A stretch of DNA of 64,000 bases from NCBI GenBank assembly GCA_903876735.1, contig CAIRAW010000014.1, forward strand, positions 124,001 to 188,000, written 5' to 3'. Below, one piece after another: positions 8,575 through 18,150 of the stretch. The notes beneath the pieces were generated by a model. The model saw only the letters and a list, made by a program, of their open reading frames with translations. It did not search any database and had not been told where the DNA came from. A program made the position numbers and the translations under genes. Numbering within the stretch: position 1 is the stretch's first letter; each line of letters begins with the position of its first letter. This stretch comes from an uncultured beta proteobacterium. Its GTDB lineage: Bacteria > Pseudomonadota > Gammaproteobacteria > Burkholderiales > Burkholderiaceae_C.

Positions 8575-11301
8575 ATGAACTACACCGGACGTGGGAACGC
8601 GTTTACACGCACCAAGCTATGCACCAGCTTGGTAATCGCTTTTGGCGGCCTCGTTATGGCACCAGGGGTTGCCGTGGCACAAGATAGTGCATCGTTGCAA
8701 CGTGTAGAGATCACCGGGTCCGCAATTAAACGAATTGATGCAGAAACTGCGGTACCGATCACCGTAATCAAGTTCGATGACCTGAAGAAGCAAGGCGTTA
8801 CCACCATCGAACAGGTGATGGCTTCGATCACATCATCGCAAACAAGCCTTGGCACCAGCCAGGTCGTTGGCTCTGGATCGGGCGGTGCTTCTTTTGCCGA
8901 TCTGCGCGGCATCGGCGCCAACAAGACCTTGGTTCTTTTGAACGGTCGACGCATCGCCAACAATGCGCTTGACAGTTCAGCACCCGATCTGAACATGATT
9001 CCGTTCGCGGCGCTGGACCGTATTGAAGTCCTGCGTGACGGCGCTTCTTCCCTGTATGGCACGGACGCAATCGGTGGTGTGATCAACTTCATCACCCGCA
9101 AGAACTTTAGTGGTGGCACCATCACGGTTGGCGCAGATTCGCCACAACACCCGGGCGGCAAAGCGACCGGCGCGAACATTGGATTCGGGTTTGGTGACCT
9201 CAATGAACGCGGCTTCAATATCCTGGGTTTCCTTGACTACCAAAAGCAGGATTCGATTGGCGGCACACAGCGTGATTTCAATACACGCTACGCCGGCGGC
9301 TTGTCTCCCACAACCAGCCCCGCGAATTACTACCAGGGTGGCAACAGTGGCAACCCGGCGGCGCCCGGATGCACTTCCTCGCCCAACCTGATCCCCAACG
9401 CGACGAATACCGGTTGCCAGATGACAACCTCCAGTTTCGTCAACTACACACCCGCGACGGAGCGCGTGTCCGGCCTGTTGAAGGGCACCCTGAAAATCAA
9501 CAACGACACGCAGCTCGGACTGGAATACTTTGGCAGCCGAAGCCATGTTGACACCGTGATTGCGCCGGTGCCCTACGGTGGCCTGTTCATGAACCGACTG
9601 CGTCCGGACGGCTCACTGAATCCGTACTACCCAGGCGCCACTGCAACTTCCATCGTTCCCAACATCCCGCTGAGCGCCACCTTCACCGACAGTTCTGCTG
9701 CCGCCCACCCGGAATTGCAGCCTGGCTACATTCACGTCAAGTGGCGTGATCTGCCCAACGGCTCACGCGAAGGGATCACAACCAACTACCAGCAACGCCT
9801 GGTTGCGTCATTGGAAGGGACTTTGGCTGGATGGGACTATCAGACAGCACTCAGCTACAACGAAAACAAACTCGTTGATGGCCTGGCCGGATACAGCAAC
9901 GGACCAGCCATTACAGCAGCCGTCTTGAATGGTGTCATCAATCCGTTCGGCGAACAGAGTGCTGCCGGTCAAGCGGTAATTGATGGTGCCGGTCTGTCTG
10001 GCATCCTGCAAACCGCCAAGGGCACGGTAACCGGAATCGATGCACGCGCCAGTCGCGAACTGAGCGATTGGCTCGGTGCTGGTCGCGCCGCCGCCTTGGC
10101 CATTGGCGCAGAAACCCGTCATGAATCATTCAAGGACGCTGCCAATGTCGCCTTCGCAGAACTGGTTGTCGCCAGCACCGGCTTTGACCCAGCTACGCTC
10201 AACGAAGGCGCACGCAACGTCTCGGCGGTCTATGCCGAGTTGAATGTGCCCGTCACCAAGACCTTTGACGTAACAGCGGCACTGCGCCACGACAGGTACA
10301 GCGACTTCGGCAGCACGACCAATCCAAAAGTGAGTTTCCGTTACCAGCCGAGCCAGCAGTTCATGATGCGCGGTTCGTACTCAACCGGATTCCGTGCGCC
10401 GTCCCTCTACGATATCAATGCAGCGCCCTACTACACCAACACCCCGCAAGTTGATGACCCGATCAATTGTCCGGGCGGCACACCAATCGCCGGCAAGCCT
10501 GCATCAGCCAACTGCCAGATCCAGGCACAAGCCCTGTATGGCGGCAACACGAGTCTGCAGCCTGAAACATCGAAGAACATGACCCTCGGTTTTGTGTTTG
10601 AGCCGGCGAAGGATCTGAGTCTGGGTGTGGACTTCTGGATGATCAAACTGGACCATGCGATTGGTTCCATCGACGCCAACACGGTCTTCAGCAATCCGGG
10701 AACTTTCGCCAGTCTCTTCCATCGCAATCCGGGTGGCAACCTTTCCACTGACGGTTCCGAATGCCCGAACCCACTCACCTGCGGCTACGTTGATCTGCGC
10801 ACGCAGAACCTTGGAGGCTTGAACACCAGGGGTATTGACTTCAGCGGCAACTATCGGCTGCGCGCTGGCACGGCTGGTGACTTCCGATTCGGTCTGCAAA
10901 GCACCTACGTCAACCAGTACGAGTACCAGGATTACACCGATGGCCCATGGAATCAAAACGTTGGCATCTACAGTGGAACCGGTCCTGTGTTCCGGTGGCA
11001 GCATAACGTGTCTGTTAACTGGACCAAAGGGGAATTTGGTGCTGGCGTGACAGCACACTACAAGTCGGGCTATATCGATCAGTATGGACTGCCGGATGAA
11101 GTTGCTTCCTACACAACATTCGATGTGTTTGGGTCGTATGCCGTCAACAAGAGTTTTTCTATGACTGCTGGCATTCGCAATATTGCTGATCGGGCTCCCC
11201 CACTGACCTACCAGACCACAGTGTTCCAAGCTGGCTATGATCCACGTTTCACCGATCCGACCGGTCGTGCGTACTACCTGCGCGGAACTGTCAATTTCTA
11301 A
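8575..11301 (+). CDS. TonB-dependent outer membrane receptor
   Basis: A 908-residue receptor. The ATG at 8575 gives a signal peptide cleaved after AVA (about residue 35), then the plug: RVEITGSAIKRIDAE, then RGIGANKTLVLLNGRRIA and IEVLRDGASSLYGTDAIGG, the canonical plug motifs. The rest is a large barrel with late strands such as YSTGFRAPSLYDI and a C-terminal YYLRGTVNF ending in Phe, as required for barrel insertion. It follows its own energising genes by about 300 bases. The ligand cannot be deduced; plugs of this type occur in receptors for sugars, peptides and other non-siderophore ligands as well as metal chelates. Confidence 0.93.
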   Translation: MNYTGRGNAFTRTKLCTSLVIAFGGLVMAPGVAVAQDSASLQRVEITGSAIKRIDAETAVPITVIKFDDLKKQGVTTIEQVMASITSSQTSLGTSQVVGSGSGGASFADLRGIGANKTLVLLNGRRIANNALDSSAPDLNMIPFAALDRIEVLRDGASSLYGTDAIGGVINFITRKNFSGGTITVGADSPQHPGGKATGANIGFGFGDLNERGFNILGFLDYQKQDSIGGTQRDFNTRYAGGLSPTTSPANYYQGGNSGNPAAPGCTSSPNLIPNATNTGCQMTTSSFVNYTPATERVSGLLKGTLKINNDTQLGLEYFGSRSHVDTVIAPVPYGGLFMNRLRPDGSLNPYYPGATATSIVPNIPLSATFTDSSAAAHPELQPGYIHVKWRDLPNGSREGITTNYQQRLVASLEGTLAGWDYQTALSYNENKLVDGLAGYSNGPAITAAVLNGVINPFGEQSAAGQAVIDGAGLSGILQTAKGTVTGIDARASRELSDWLGAGRAAALAIGAETRHESFKDAANVAFAELVVASTGFDPATLNEGARNVSAVYAELNVPVTKTFDVTAALRHDRYSDFGSTTNPKVSFRYQPSQQFMMRGSYSTGFRAPSLYDINAAPYYTNTPQVDDPINCPGGTPIAGKPASANCQIQAQALYGGNTSLQPETSKNMTLGFVFEPAKDLSLGVDFWMIKLDHAIGSIDANTVFSNPGTFASLFHRNPGGNLSTDGSECPNPLTCGYVDLRTQNLGGLNTRGIDFSGNYRLRAGTAGDFRFGLQSTYVNQYEYQDYTDGPWNQNVGIYSGTGPVFRWQHNVSVNWTKGEFGAGVTAHYKSGYIDQYGLPDEVASYTTFDVFGSYAVNKSFSMTAGIRNIADRAPPLTYQTTVFQAGYDPRFTDPTGRAYYLRGTVNF

Positions 11302-11379
11302 TCAGTTGTTTGCGGTGTATCAAACCTGGCTGATCTGAAGGACCCGTTCTTCCCGGTTTGAATTCACGCGCAATTCAGA

Positions 11380-11412
11380 GGAGCAGTACAAAGGTACTGC
11401 TCCTTTTTTTTT
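11380..11412 (+). terminator. Strong intrinsic terminator after the TonB-dependent receptor
   Basis: A perfect 10-bp stem GGAGCAGTAC / AAAG loop / GTACTGCTCC (11380-11403) is followed by nine T residues. It lies about 80 bases after the receptor stop codon and is the clearest terminator in the window. Confidence 0.92.
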
Positions 11413-11420
11413 GCTTTCGA

Positions 11421-11800
11421 CTAAAGCGTAAACGTGAACCCATCAATCAGCGCCCCCGGCGTGCGGGAGCCACCCAGTGCGCGTTGGAAGTAGGTATCGA
11501 CGGCCGGATCAATCTCGGCGTGCGTCGTCAAGGCCATGAGTTTGTTGCCCAGGCGTCATAAAGACTTTCATCCCAGCGCATGTCTTTGATGGGGCCGACG
11601 ACTTCACCGCCCTCCACCCAGAAACAGGCGTAACGGGTCATGCCGGTGATGCGGGCGAAACCGGATCACTCCAGTTCAGGTAATGAAGATTGGACAGGTA
11701 AAGGCCGGTGCCAAGCTCCTTCAGCACATCCTGTTCCCGCAACAAACCGGTTCTGCCATCCATGGCGCGTGGCGCTTCTGTAGATAAAGCAACTTCTTTT
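11421..11800 (-). pseudogene. C-terminal remnant of a TldD/PmbA-family metallopeptidase gene
   Basis: Read on the minus strand from the IS edge, this gives LGTGLYLSNLHYLNWSD, then MTRYACFWVEGGEVVGPIKD, then GALIDGFTFTL and a TAG stop at 11421-11423. These are conserved parts of the C-terminal domain of TldD/PmbA-like zinc peptidases. Two frameshifts are needed to read it continuously, one after WSDPVSP and one near ESLYDA. Its N-terminal half lies on the other side of the IS element at 13126-13593 and the middle of the gene is missing, so the locus is dead. Confidence 0.82.
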
Positions 11801-11820
11801 CAGTAGTGTCCCAACGTTTT
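11801..11820 (+). repeat. Left terminal inverted repeat of the IS
   Basis: Twenty bases, an exact reverse complement of 13106-13125. Confidence 0.93.
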
Positions 11821-11939
11821 CACATCAGGACGTCGTAAGTTAATGAATCGCTTGATGAATTTGGTGTTTTTGTCTGGTCTCGATTTGAACGTCGAGCGTC
11901 AGACTGTTGGTCTTTTGCGTTCTGACGCGAAGGACCGCC

Positions 11940-13166
11940 ATGCACCAAGGCAAGCTCGTGTTTTCGCAGCTCATGGCCTACTTGCCGCTGAGCACGTTTC
12001 GCCGCTGTGTGGCCACCCATCAAGGCGATCACAAGGTCAAGGACTTCTCGTGTCTGGATCAGTTCTTCGCCATGGCGTTTGCGCAACTCACCTACCGGGA
12101 GTCGCTGCGCGACATCGAAGTCAACCTGCGTGCGCAAGCCAAGCGGCTGTATCACATGGGCTTTCGCTGCCAGACGATTTCGCGCAATACCTTGGCCAAT
12201 GCGAACGCAACCCGGCCGTGGCAAATCTACGCCGACTTTGCCCAGCACTTGATTGCCATCGCGCGTCCTCTGTACGCCAAAGAGCCTCTGGGCATCGACT
12301 TGGACGCTGCCGTGTATGCCTTCGATGCGACCACCATCGATCTGTGTTTGTCGCTGTATCCGTGGGCACCGTTTCGCACCACCAAGGCGGCCATTCGGTT
12401 GCATACGCTGCTCGATCTTCACGGCTCGATCCCGAGCTTCATTCACATCACCGACGGCAAGACCCACGAGGTCAATGTGCTCGACGAGTTGGTGATAGAA
12501 CCTGGCGCGTTTTACCTGTTGGATCGGGGTTATCTGGATTTCAGCAGACTCATTGCGATTCACCAAGCGCAAGGCTTCTTTGTGACCCGCGCCAAGAGCA
12601 ATACCAAATTCAGGCGGCGTTACTCCAGTCCCGTGCAGCGCAGCACCACATCGGTTGTATGCGATCAGACCGGCGTGCTGACGTTGTTTCATTCGAGCAA
12701 GGATTACCCGCAGCCGTTGCGCCGCGTGGTGGTCAAGGACGAAGCCGGCAAACGCATCACGTTTCTGACCAACAACTTTGCTTTGAAGCCCGAACTCATT
12801 GCCGATCTGTACCGCCAGCGCTGGCAGGTGGAATTGTTCTTCAAGTGGATCAAACAGCACCTGCGCATCAAGACCTTCCTGGGCACGAGCGAGAACGCGG
12901 TGAAGACGCAAATCTGGATTGCGGTGTGCACCTACGTACTGATTGCCATCGTCAAGAAACGTTTGCATTTGCCGCATAGCCTCTATGAAATCCTACAAAT
13001 CCTGAGCCTGACCATGTTTGAAACATCCCCAATAAATCAACTACTTACACCACCCCCAGCCAATTCAGATTCTGATTTCGAGCCTCAACGCTCGTTCTCC
13101 TCTGAAAAACGTTGGGACACTACTGAATCTGGGTTTGAACCACCATTGCGCTGGCGCTGCGATTGA
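11940..13166 (+). CDS. IS4-family transposase (DDE type)
   Basis: About 408 residues from the ATG at 11940, which follows GAAGGACCGCC. The N-terminal part (FSQLMAYLPLSTFRRCV) resembles the DUF4372 domain of IS4-family enzymes. The catalytic core shows VYAFDATTIDLC for the first Asp, YLLDRGYLDF for the second, and the diagnostic Y-(2)-R-(3)-E-(6)-K in YRQRWQVELFFKWIKQ. There is no stop codon inside the IS: the frame crosses the right inverted repeat and ends at TGA 13164-13166 in host DNA, so the last 14 residues depend on the insertion site. Otherwise it looks intact and possibly active. Confidence 0.93.
   Translation: MHQGKLVFSQLMAYLPLSTFRRCVATHQGDHKVKDFSCLDQFFAMAFAQLTYRESLRDIEVNLRAQAKRLYHMGFRCQTISRNTLANANATRPWQIYADFAQHLIAIARPLYAKEPLGIDLDAAVYAFDATTIDLCLSLYPWAPFRTTKAAIRLHTLLDLHGSIPSFIHITDGKTHEVNVLDELVIEPGAFYLLDRGYLDFSRLIAIHQAQGFFVTRAKSNTKFRRRYSSPVQRSTTSVVCDQTGVLTLFHSSKDYPQPLRRVVVKDEAGKRITFLTNNFALKPELIADLYRQRWQVELFFKWIKQHLRIKTFLGTSENAVKTQIWIAVCTYVLIAIVKKRLHLPHSLYEILQILSLTMFETSPINQLLTPPPANSDSDFEPQRSFSSEKRWDTTESGFEPPLRWRCD
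13106..13125 (-). repeat. Right terminal inverted repeat of the IS
   Basis: Twenty bases, an exact reverse complement of 11801-11820; it lies inside the transposase reading frame. Confidence 0.93.
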
Positions 13167-13593
13167 CCAACAGATCAGACAGTTTCATGGCCTGCGAAGC
13201 AGCCAGCAGACAGTCTGTTATCTCGGCCAGACTGCTTGCATCCAGATCGCGTTCGCGTGCGCTGCGGTAGCTGCCAGTGGCCTTGGGGCGCTGGCGCACA
13301 TCAAAGGCATGCACCTTGGAAACGCTGGTCGAACGGGTGGTGGCAACGGCGCGGTCAAAAGCGCGCATCAAACCACCCATGCTGAGATCGGCGGTCGCGG
13401 CGTAGCCAAAGTGCCCGTCCACCAGCACCTCACACATGGCACCTTCCTCAAGTGAACTCTAGTTGCGCTCAGGACGCTCGTTGCGCACCGCGCGCTGGGT
13501 TGTGCGCTCGCGTGAATAGCACAAGCCCGCCCAGTCGGCCGACTTCAGCGCGTGTTGCAGGGCGGGTTCATGAGGGATGGCGGTATTTGGCAT
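13126..13593 (-). pseudogene. N-terminal remnant of the TldD/PmbA-family gene
   Basis: On the minus strand an ATG at 13593 starts MPNTAIPHEPALQHALKSAD and continues to an in-frame amber codon at 13459-13461. Beyond it the same frame gives DGHFGYAATADLSMGGLMRA, then FDVRQRPKATGSYRS, typical of the N-terminal domain of TldD/PmbA-like proteins, and runs into the IS edge. Together with 11421-11800 this is one interrupted gene lacking its centre. Confidence 0.82.
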
Positions 13594-13693
13594 AGGCGTT
13601 TTTTGTCACGTTGACGGATCAGTCGGCTCTGGAGGAAGTCTATCGAAACACGTTTAAATATTTTGGTCCCACGACCGCTCCCAACTGCGGCAC

Positions 13694-16600
13694 CTATCGA
13701 CTCGAAGTGGTCCCGCGCCGCCGTATCCACCCCACCCCCGCCTTCACCCCCCGATACACCCAGCGCAGCAGCAGCAAGGCCAGCAGCGCCTCCAGCAGCG
13801 TCAGCACAAAGGCCACGAAGGCATTGCGGCCATCGGCGCGCCGGTGAAATTTGGCAATGGCGCGGTCGCGTGTGATCTCGATGCTGTCGTAAAAGGTCGG
13901 CACCACCAGCAGCGTCAGCAGGGTCGAGGTGATGGTGCCGCCGATGATGGCAATCGCCAGCGGCCGGTAGAACTCGCCGCCCTCGCCCATGCCGATGGCC
14001 ACCGGCAGCATGCCGGCAATCAGCGCAAAAGTGGTCATCAAAATCGGACGCAGGCGCAGCCGCCCTGCGTGCATCAGCGCGAGTTCACGCTCGGTACCCT
14101 GCGCCTCTTCCTTGCGTGCGCAGTCCAGCAGCAGGATGGCATTTTTGGCCACCAGCCCCATCAGCATGATGATGCCGATGAAACTCATCAGGTTCAGCGT
14201 ATTGCGGGTCAGCAGCAGGCTCAGCACCACGCCAATCAGGCTCAGCGGCAGCGACAACATCACCGCCAGCGGCGCCGTGAAAGAGCCGAACTGCATCACC
14301 AGGATCAGGTACATCAACCCGATGCCCATGACCAAGGCGATGGCCATCTCGCTGAACAATTCCTTCTGGTCGCGTGCGCTGCCACCGAGTTCGATGCCGT
14401 AACCGGCCGGAAACTCGATCGCTTTCGCAAGCTTCAGGGCATCGGCTGTCACTTCGCCTGAGGAACGACCCTGCACGTTGGCCGATACCGCGATCATGCG
14501 CTTGCCGTCCTGGTGCTGAATCTTGGCCGGCCCCTTGCCCATGGTGACGGTGGCAATCTGGCTCAGCGGCACCATCAGGTCACTGCCGGCCACGGTGATC
14601 GGCAGGTGCTCAATGTTGGCGGCGCTGACGCGGTCATCCGGGTGCAGACGCAGCGCCACATCACGCGCCTCGCCGGTCGGATCAACCCAGTCGCCCACTT
14701 CGACGCCGGCAAAGGCCACCCGCAGCGCCAGCGCTGCATCGCCCACCGAAATTCCGAGCGAGTTGGCCAAACCGCGATTGAGCTCAATCCGGATTTCATC
14801 CTTCGGGTCCTGCTCGGACAAGCCCACATCCACCGCGCCCGGCAGCTGGCGCAGCTGCGCCATGTAGGTGCTGGCGATATCCATCAGTCGCCGTGCATCG
14901 GGCCCGGAGAACTGGATCTGCACCGGCTTTTGCACCCCGTTGTTCAGGTCTTCGATCACCACGTATTCCGCGCCCACCAGGCGCGCCATCTGTGGTCGCA
15001 GCGCGGCCGCAATTTCGATGGCGCTGCGCTTGCGCTTGGTGCTCTTGCCAATGTCAATGTAGATGCGCCCGCCACCGGCATTGACATTGCTGTTGGTGGC
15101 CACCGTCTCCGGCTGCTCGCGCGCCAGCGTCGCCGCCTGCTCCACCTTGAGTCGGGCAAACTCCAGGCTTGAACTCGAAGGTGTGCGCACCTCGATCGCC
15201 AGAATGCCTTCATCGGACGCCGGCATGAAGCTCGACCCGCCAAATTTAACGTGCAGACCCAGCGCTGCCACCATGCTGAAAGCGGCGATAAAGGCCATGG
15301 AACGGCGGTGATGCAGCGCCCAGGCAATCACATCACCGTAGCGATTGGCCTGGTGATCAAACCAGTCGTTAAAGCGCGCCAGCCACGCGCTCAGGCCCTT
15401 GCGCGGCTGACCGTGCAGTGCCACCGGGTCGCCCCAGTAGGCCGACAGCATCGGGTCCAGCGTGAACGAGATAAACAGGCTGACCATGACCGAACTGGTC
15501 ACCGTCAGCGCAAACGGCCGGAACCACTCACCGGCCCCGCCACCCATGAAGGCGACCGGGATGAACACCGCCATGATCGAGAAGGTGGTGGCGGCCACTG
15601 CCAGGCCAATCTCGCGCGTGCCTTCAATCGCTGCCGTGATGCGGTCCGAGCCATTGGCCATGTGGCGCACGATGTTCTCGCGCACCACGATGGCGTCGTC
15701 AATCAGCACACCGATTGCCAGCGAGAGCCCGAGCAGGGTCATGAAATTCAGCGTGAATCCGGAGAGCCAGATCGCTATGAAAGCGGCGATCACCGAAGTC
15801 GGCAGACTCAGCGCCGTGATCAGGGTCGAGCGCCATGAGTTCAAAAACACGTAGACCACAAAAATGGTCAGCACCGCGCCAAACATCAGCGACTCAATCA
15901 CGTTGTCCAGATTGCTCTGCGCCTCCTCACCGCCATCACGCGTCACTTCGAGCCTGGTGCCCTTGGGCAGCGTCTTGTTCACCTCCGCCATCAGGGTGCG
16001 CACCTTGTTGGCCACGCTCACCGTGCTGGCGTCGCGCGAGCGCGTCACCGAAATGCTGACATTGGGGTGCCCGCTGCGCACGCTGAAACTCGCCGGCTCG
16101 GCAAAGCCGTCGGCAATCGTAGCCACCTGCGCCAGGCGCACCACCTCGTTGCCGCGGCGCCGGATCACGATTCTCTCGAACTCGTCCGGCGACTCGATGC
16201 GCCCGACAAGACGGATGCTCTGCTCGTCCAGCGGCCCCTTGACGCGCCCCACCGGCGAGGTCGTGTTCTGACTGCGCAAGGCGTTGACGATCTCGGAGAC
16301 CGAGACGTTGTACTCACGCAGTTTCTCCGAGCGCAGCAGCACGCTGAGTTCACGGCGCAGCGCGCCACTGACATCGACCACGGCAACGCCTTCGATGGCA
16401 CGGAAGCGGTTTGACAAATCATCCTCGGCCAGTCGCGAAATCTCGGCGTGGCTCTGGCTTGTTGAGGACAAGGCCAGTTGCATGATGGGTTGCGCGCCAG
16501 GGTCCACCCGCACCAGCACCGGCTCGCGCATTTCAACCGGAAGTTTGTAGCGCACCGAACCGATCGCATTGCGCACCTCGTCCGAGGCCTCGATCATGTT

Positions 16601-16897
16601 CTTCTTGAAATTGAAGATGATGACGATGGTCGCATTGCTCTCGGCCGCGGTGGAGCGGATCTGGTAGACGCCAGTGATGCTTTGCAGCGATTTCTCGACC
16701 CGGTTGATGATCTCGCGCTCCACCGTGTCGGGCGAAGCACCCGGGTACGGAATGTTGAGCACCAGCACCGGCATCTCGACGTCCGGAATCTGGTTCACGC
16801 GCAGCTTTTTGAGCGCAAGCAGGCCCACACACATCAACGCCACAATGATGACCACCATGGCCACCGGACGGCGGATACTGAAGTCGGACAGGAACAT
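13694..16897 (-). CDS. RND efflux transporter permease (AcrB/MexF-type)
   Basis: A 1,067-residue resistance-nodulation-division pump. It begins MFLSDFSIRRPVAMVVIIV, has the first large periplasmic loop, then the membrane block with GLSLAIGVLIDDAIVVREN (the proton-relay aspartates of helix 4) and in the second half SFIGIIMLMGLVAKNAILLLD. Twelve membrane segments in two halves are expected and hydrophobic blocks fit that. It exports drugs or other hydrophobic compounds using proton influx. It starts 2 bases after the stop of its adaptor gene; no TolC-type outer-membrane gene is adjacent, so it must borrow one. Class (hydrophobic efflux rather than metal) is inferred from overall similarity. Confidence 0.94.
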   Translation of the reverse strand: MFLSDFSIRRPVAMVVIIVALMCVGLLALKKLRVNQIPDVEMPVLVLNIPYPGASPDTVEREIINRVEKSLQSITGVYQIRSTAAESNATIVIIFNFKKNMIEASDEVRNAIGSVRYKLPVEMREPVLVRVDPGAQPIMQLALSSTSQSHAEISRLAEDDLSNRFRAIEGVAVVDVSGALRRELSVLLRSEKLREYNVSVSEIVNALRSQNTTSPVGRVKGPLDEQSIRLVGRIESPDEFERIVIRRRGNEVVRLAQVATIADGFAEPASFSVRSGHPNVSISVTRSRDASTVSVANKVRTLMAEVNKTLPKGTRLEVTRDGGEEAQSNLDNVIESLMFGAVLTIFVVYVFLNSWRSTLITALSLPTSVIAAFIAIWLSGFTLNFMTLLGLSLAIGVLIDDAIVVRENIVRHMANGSDRITAAIEGTREIGLAVAATTFSIMAVFIPVAFMGGGAGEWFRPFALTVTSSVMVSLFISFTLDPMLSAYWGDPVALHGQPRKGLSAWLARFNDWFDHQANRYGDVIAWALHHRRSMAFIAAFSMVAALGLHVKFGGSSFMPASDEGILAIEVRTPSSSSLEFARLKVEQAATLAREQPETVATNSNVNAGGGRIYIDIGKSTKRKRSAIEIAAALRPQMARLVGAEYVVIEDLNNGVQKPVQIQFSGPDARRLMDIASTYMAQLRQLPGAVDVGLSEQDPKDEIRIELNRGLANSLGISVGDAALALRVAFAGVEVGDWVDPTGEARDVALRLHPDDRVSAANIEHLPITVAGSDLMVPLSQIATVTMGKGPAKIQHQDGKRMIAVSANVQGRSSGEVTADALKLAKAIEFPAGYGIELGGSARDQKELFSEMAIALVMGIGLMYLILVMQFGSFTAPLAVMLSLPLSLIGVVLSLLLTRNTLNLMSFIGIIMLMGLVAKNAILLLDCARKEEAQGTERELALMHAGRLRLRPILMTTFALIAGMLPVAIGMGEGGEFYRPLAIAIIGGTITSTLLTLLVVPTFYDSIEITRDRAIAKFHRRADGRNAFVAFVLTLLEALLALLLLRWVYRGVKAGVGWIRRRGTTSSR

Positions 16898-16899
16898 GC

Positions 16900-18036
16900 T
16901 TACTTTCCTGCGGCAGACGGCGCAGCCAGGGGCGCAATGGCAGCGGCAGAACGTATTTCGACCTTCTGCCCCTCTTTCAGTGTCGAGCCCGGATTGCGGA
17001 TCAACCGTTCACCCTCTTTCACCCCCTCGAGCACCACAAAGTCACCCCGGCGCGGATCACGCTCGCCCAAGCTCAGGCCCACCTTGTGCACGGCCGCGTC
17101 CTGCACCCGCCAGGCAAACACCTTGTCGCCCTCGCGCGACAAAGCCAGCGCCGGCACCATGAGCGCGGTCTTGCGGCTGGTCTCAACCCGACCTTCGGCG
17201 TAGAGCCCGGCCAGACGCGGTTGCTTGTCAGTGGCAAATTCAACCACCACCTCGACCTGGCGCGTGGCCGCATTGGCAGAAGGGTTGATGCGCTTGACCC
17301 GGCCGTTGAACTCCTGTGGCCCGTAGCCATTGACCTGAAAAATCACGGTCTGACCGACCTTGACCTCGCCAATCGCATCGGCCGACACCAGTCCCTCAAG
17401 ACGCAGGCTGGTCGGGTCCATCACCTTGAGCAACTCCTTGCCAACCTGCGCAGTGTCGCCGGGCGAGACCTTGCGCTCGCTCACAATGCCGGCAAAGGGC
17501 GCGCGCGCCAGGGTGCGCTCAAGCTGCTGGCGCGCCTGCACGACCCGCGTCTTGGCGGCCGACACATCGCTCTGCCCGTTGTTGCGCCGGATCTCGGCGT
17601 CCTCCAACTGCTGGGTTGAGGCCATGCCCGATTCACGCAGGGTCTTGAGGCGCTGGAATTGCCGTTCGGCCTGATCAAAGGACTGCACCGCAGCCCGCAC
17701 CGCCTCTTCGGCCGAGGCCAGGCTGTCGCGTATCGCCGTATCGTCCAGTCGCACCAGCAGATCGCCACGGGCCACGCTGTCGCCGTTGTCCTTCAAGACC
17801 TGCAACACCACCGCCGACACTTCGGCACGCAGGTCGGCGCGACGCTCGGGCTGAACCGTGCCGGTAATTGGCGGGCCTGAGGCCAGACCGCCGCTTTGCA
17901 GCGTCACCAGGTCTTCGGCCGCGATCAACAAAGGCTGACTCACCAGCGTCGTGCTGGCAGGATCGGTCTTGCTGCAGGCGCACAACAGCAAGGCCAGCGC
18001 GAAAGAAAGAAGTCGGAGAGGTAGTTGATTCATCAT
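16900..18036 (-). CDS. RND efflux periplasmic adaptor lipoprotein
   Basis: A 378-residue membrane fusion protein. The signal ends LLLCACSKTD, an acceptable though atypical lipobox, implying inner-membrane lipid anchoring. The biotinyl-lipoyl-like halves are visible as VLQVLKDNGDSVARGDLLVR and FAGIVSERKVSPGDTAQVGK, flanking an alpha-hairpin of about 70 residues, followed by beta-barrel and membrane-proximal domains. It couples the adjacent pump to an outer-membrane channel and is first in the two-gene operon. Start could be either of two tandem ATG codons. Confidence 0.93.
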   Translation of the reverse strand: MMNQLPLRLLSFALALLLCACSKTDPASTTLVSQPLLIAAEDLVTLQSGGLASGPPITGTVQPERRADLRAEVSAVVLQVLKDNGDSVARGDLLVRLDDTAIRDSLASAEEAVRAAVQSFDQAERQFQRLKTLRESGMASTQQLEDAEIRRNNGQSDVSAAKTRVVQARQQLERTLARAPFAGIVSERKVSPGDTAQVGKELLKVMDPTSLRLEGLVSADAIGEVKVGQTVIFQVNGYGPQEFNGRVKRINPSANAATRQVEVVVEFATDKQPRLAGLYAEGRVETSRKTALMVPALALSREGDKVFAWRVQDAAVHKVGLSLGERDPRRGDFVVLEGVKEGERLIRNPGSTLKEGQKVEIRSAAAIAPLAAPSAAGK

Positions 18037-18150
18037 GGCCTATTTTGCTAACACCCTGTTGCAGCGAATATAACGGCGCCGCGCCCTCATTGCACGAATG
18101 ATGCGACCAACTGCATTGTCACGCGACAGAACGGGGCATTAGCCCGAGTT

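Larger units (their letters stand above)
11801..13125 (+). mobile_element. IS4-family insertion sequence (1,325 bp)
   Basis: Bounded by perfect 20-bp inverted repeats, CAGTAGTGTCCCAACGTTTT at 11801-11820 and its complement at 13106-13125. The two bases outside each repeat (TT and AA) extend the symmetry to 22 bp. One transposase gene occupies most of it. No direct target duplication is visible: the left flank ends AACTTCTTTT and the right begins AATCTGGGTT. It has landed in a TldD/PmbA-family gene whose parts lie on both sides. Confidence 0.93.

Noticed and set aside
11820-12977. 385-residue minus-strand frame inside the IS
   Set aside because: Antisense of the transposase; only the plus-strand frame has the DDE and YREK motifs.
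11791-13135. Target site duplication around the IS
   Set aside because: Left flank AACTTCTTTT and right flank AATCTGGGTT share no direct repeat; the TT/AA next to the ends is inverted symmetry, not duplication.
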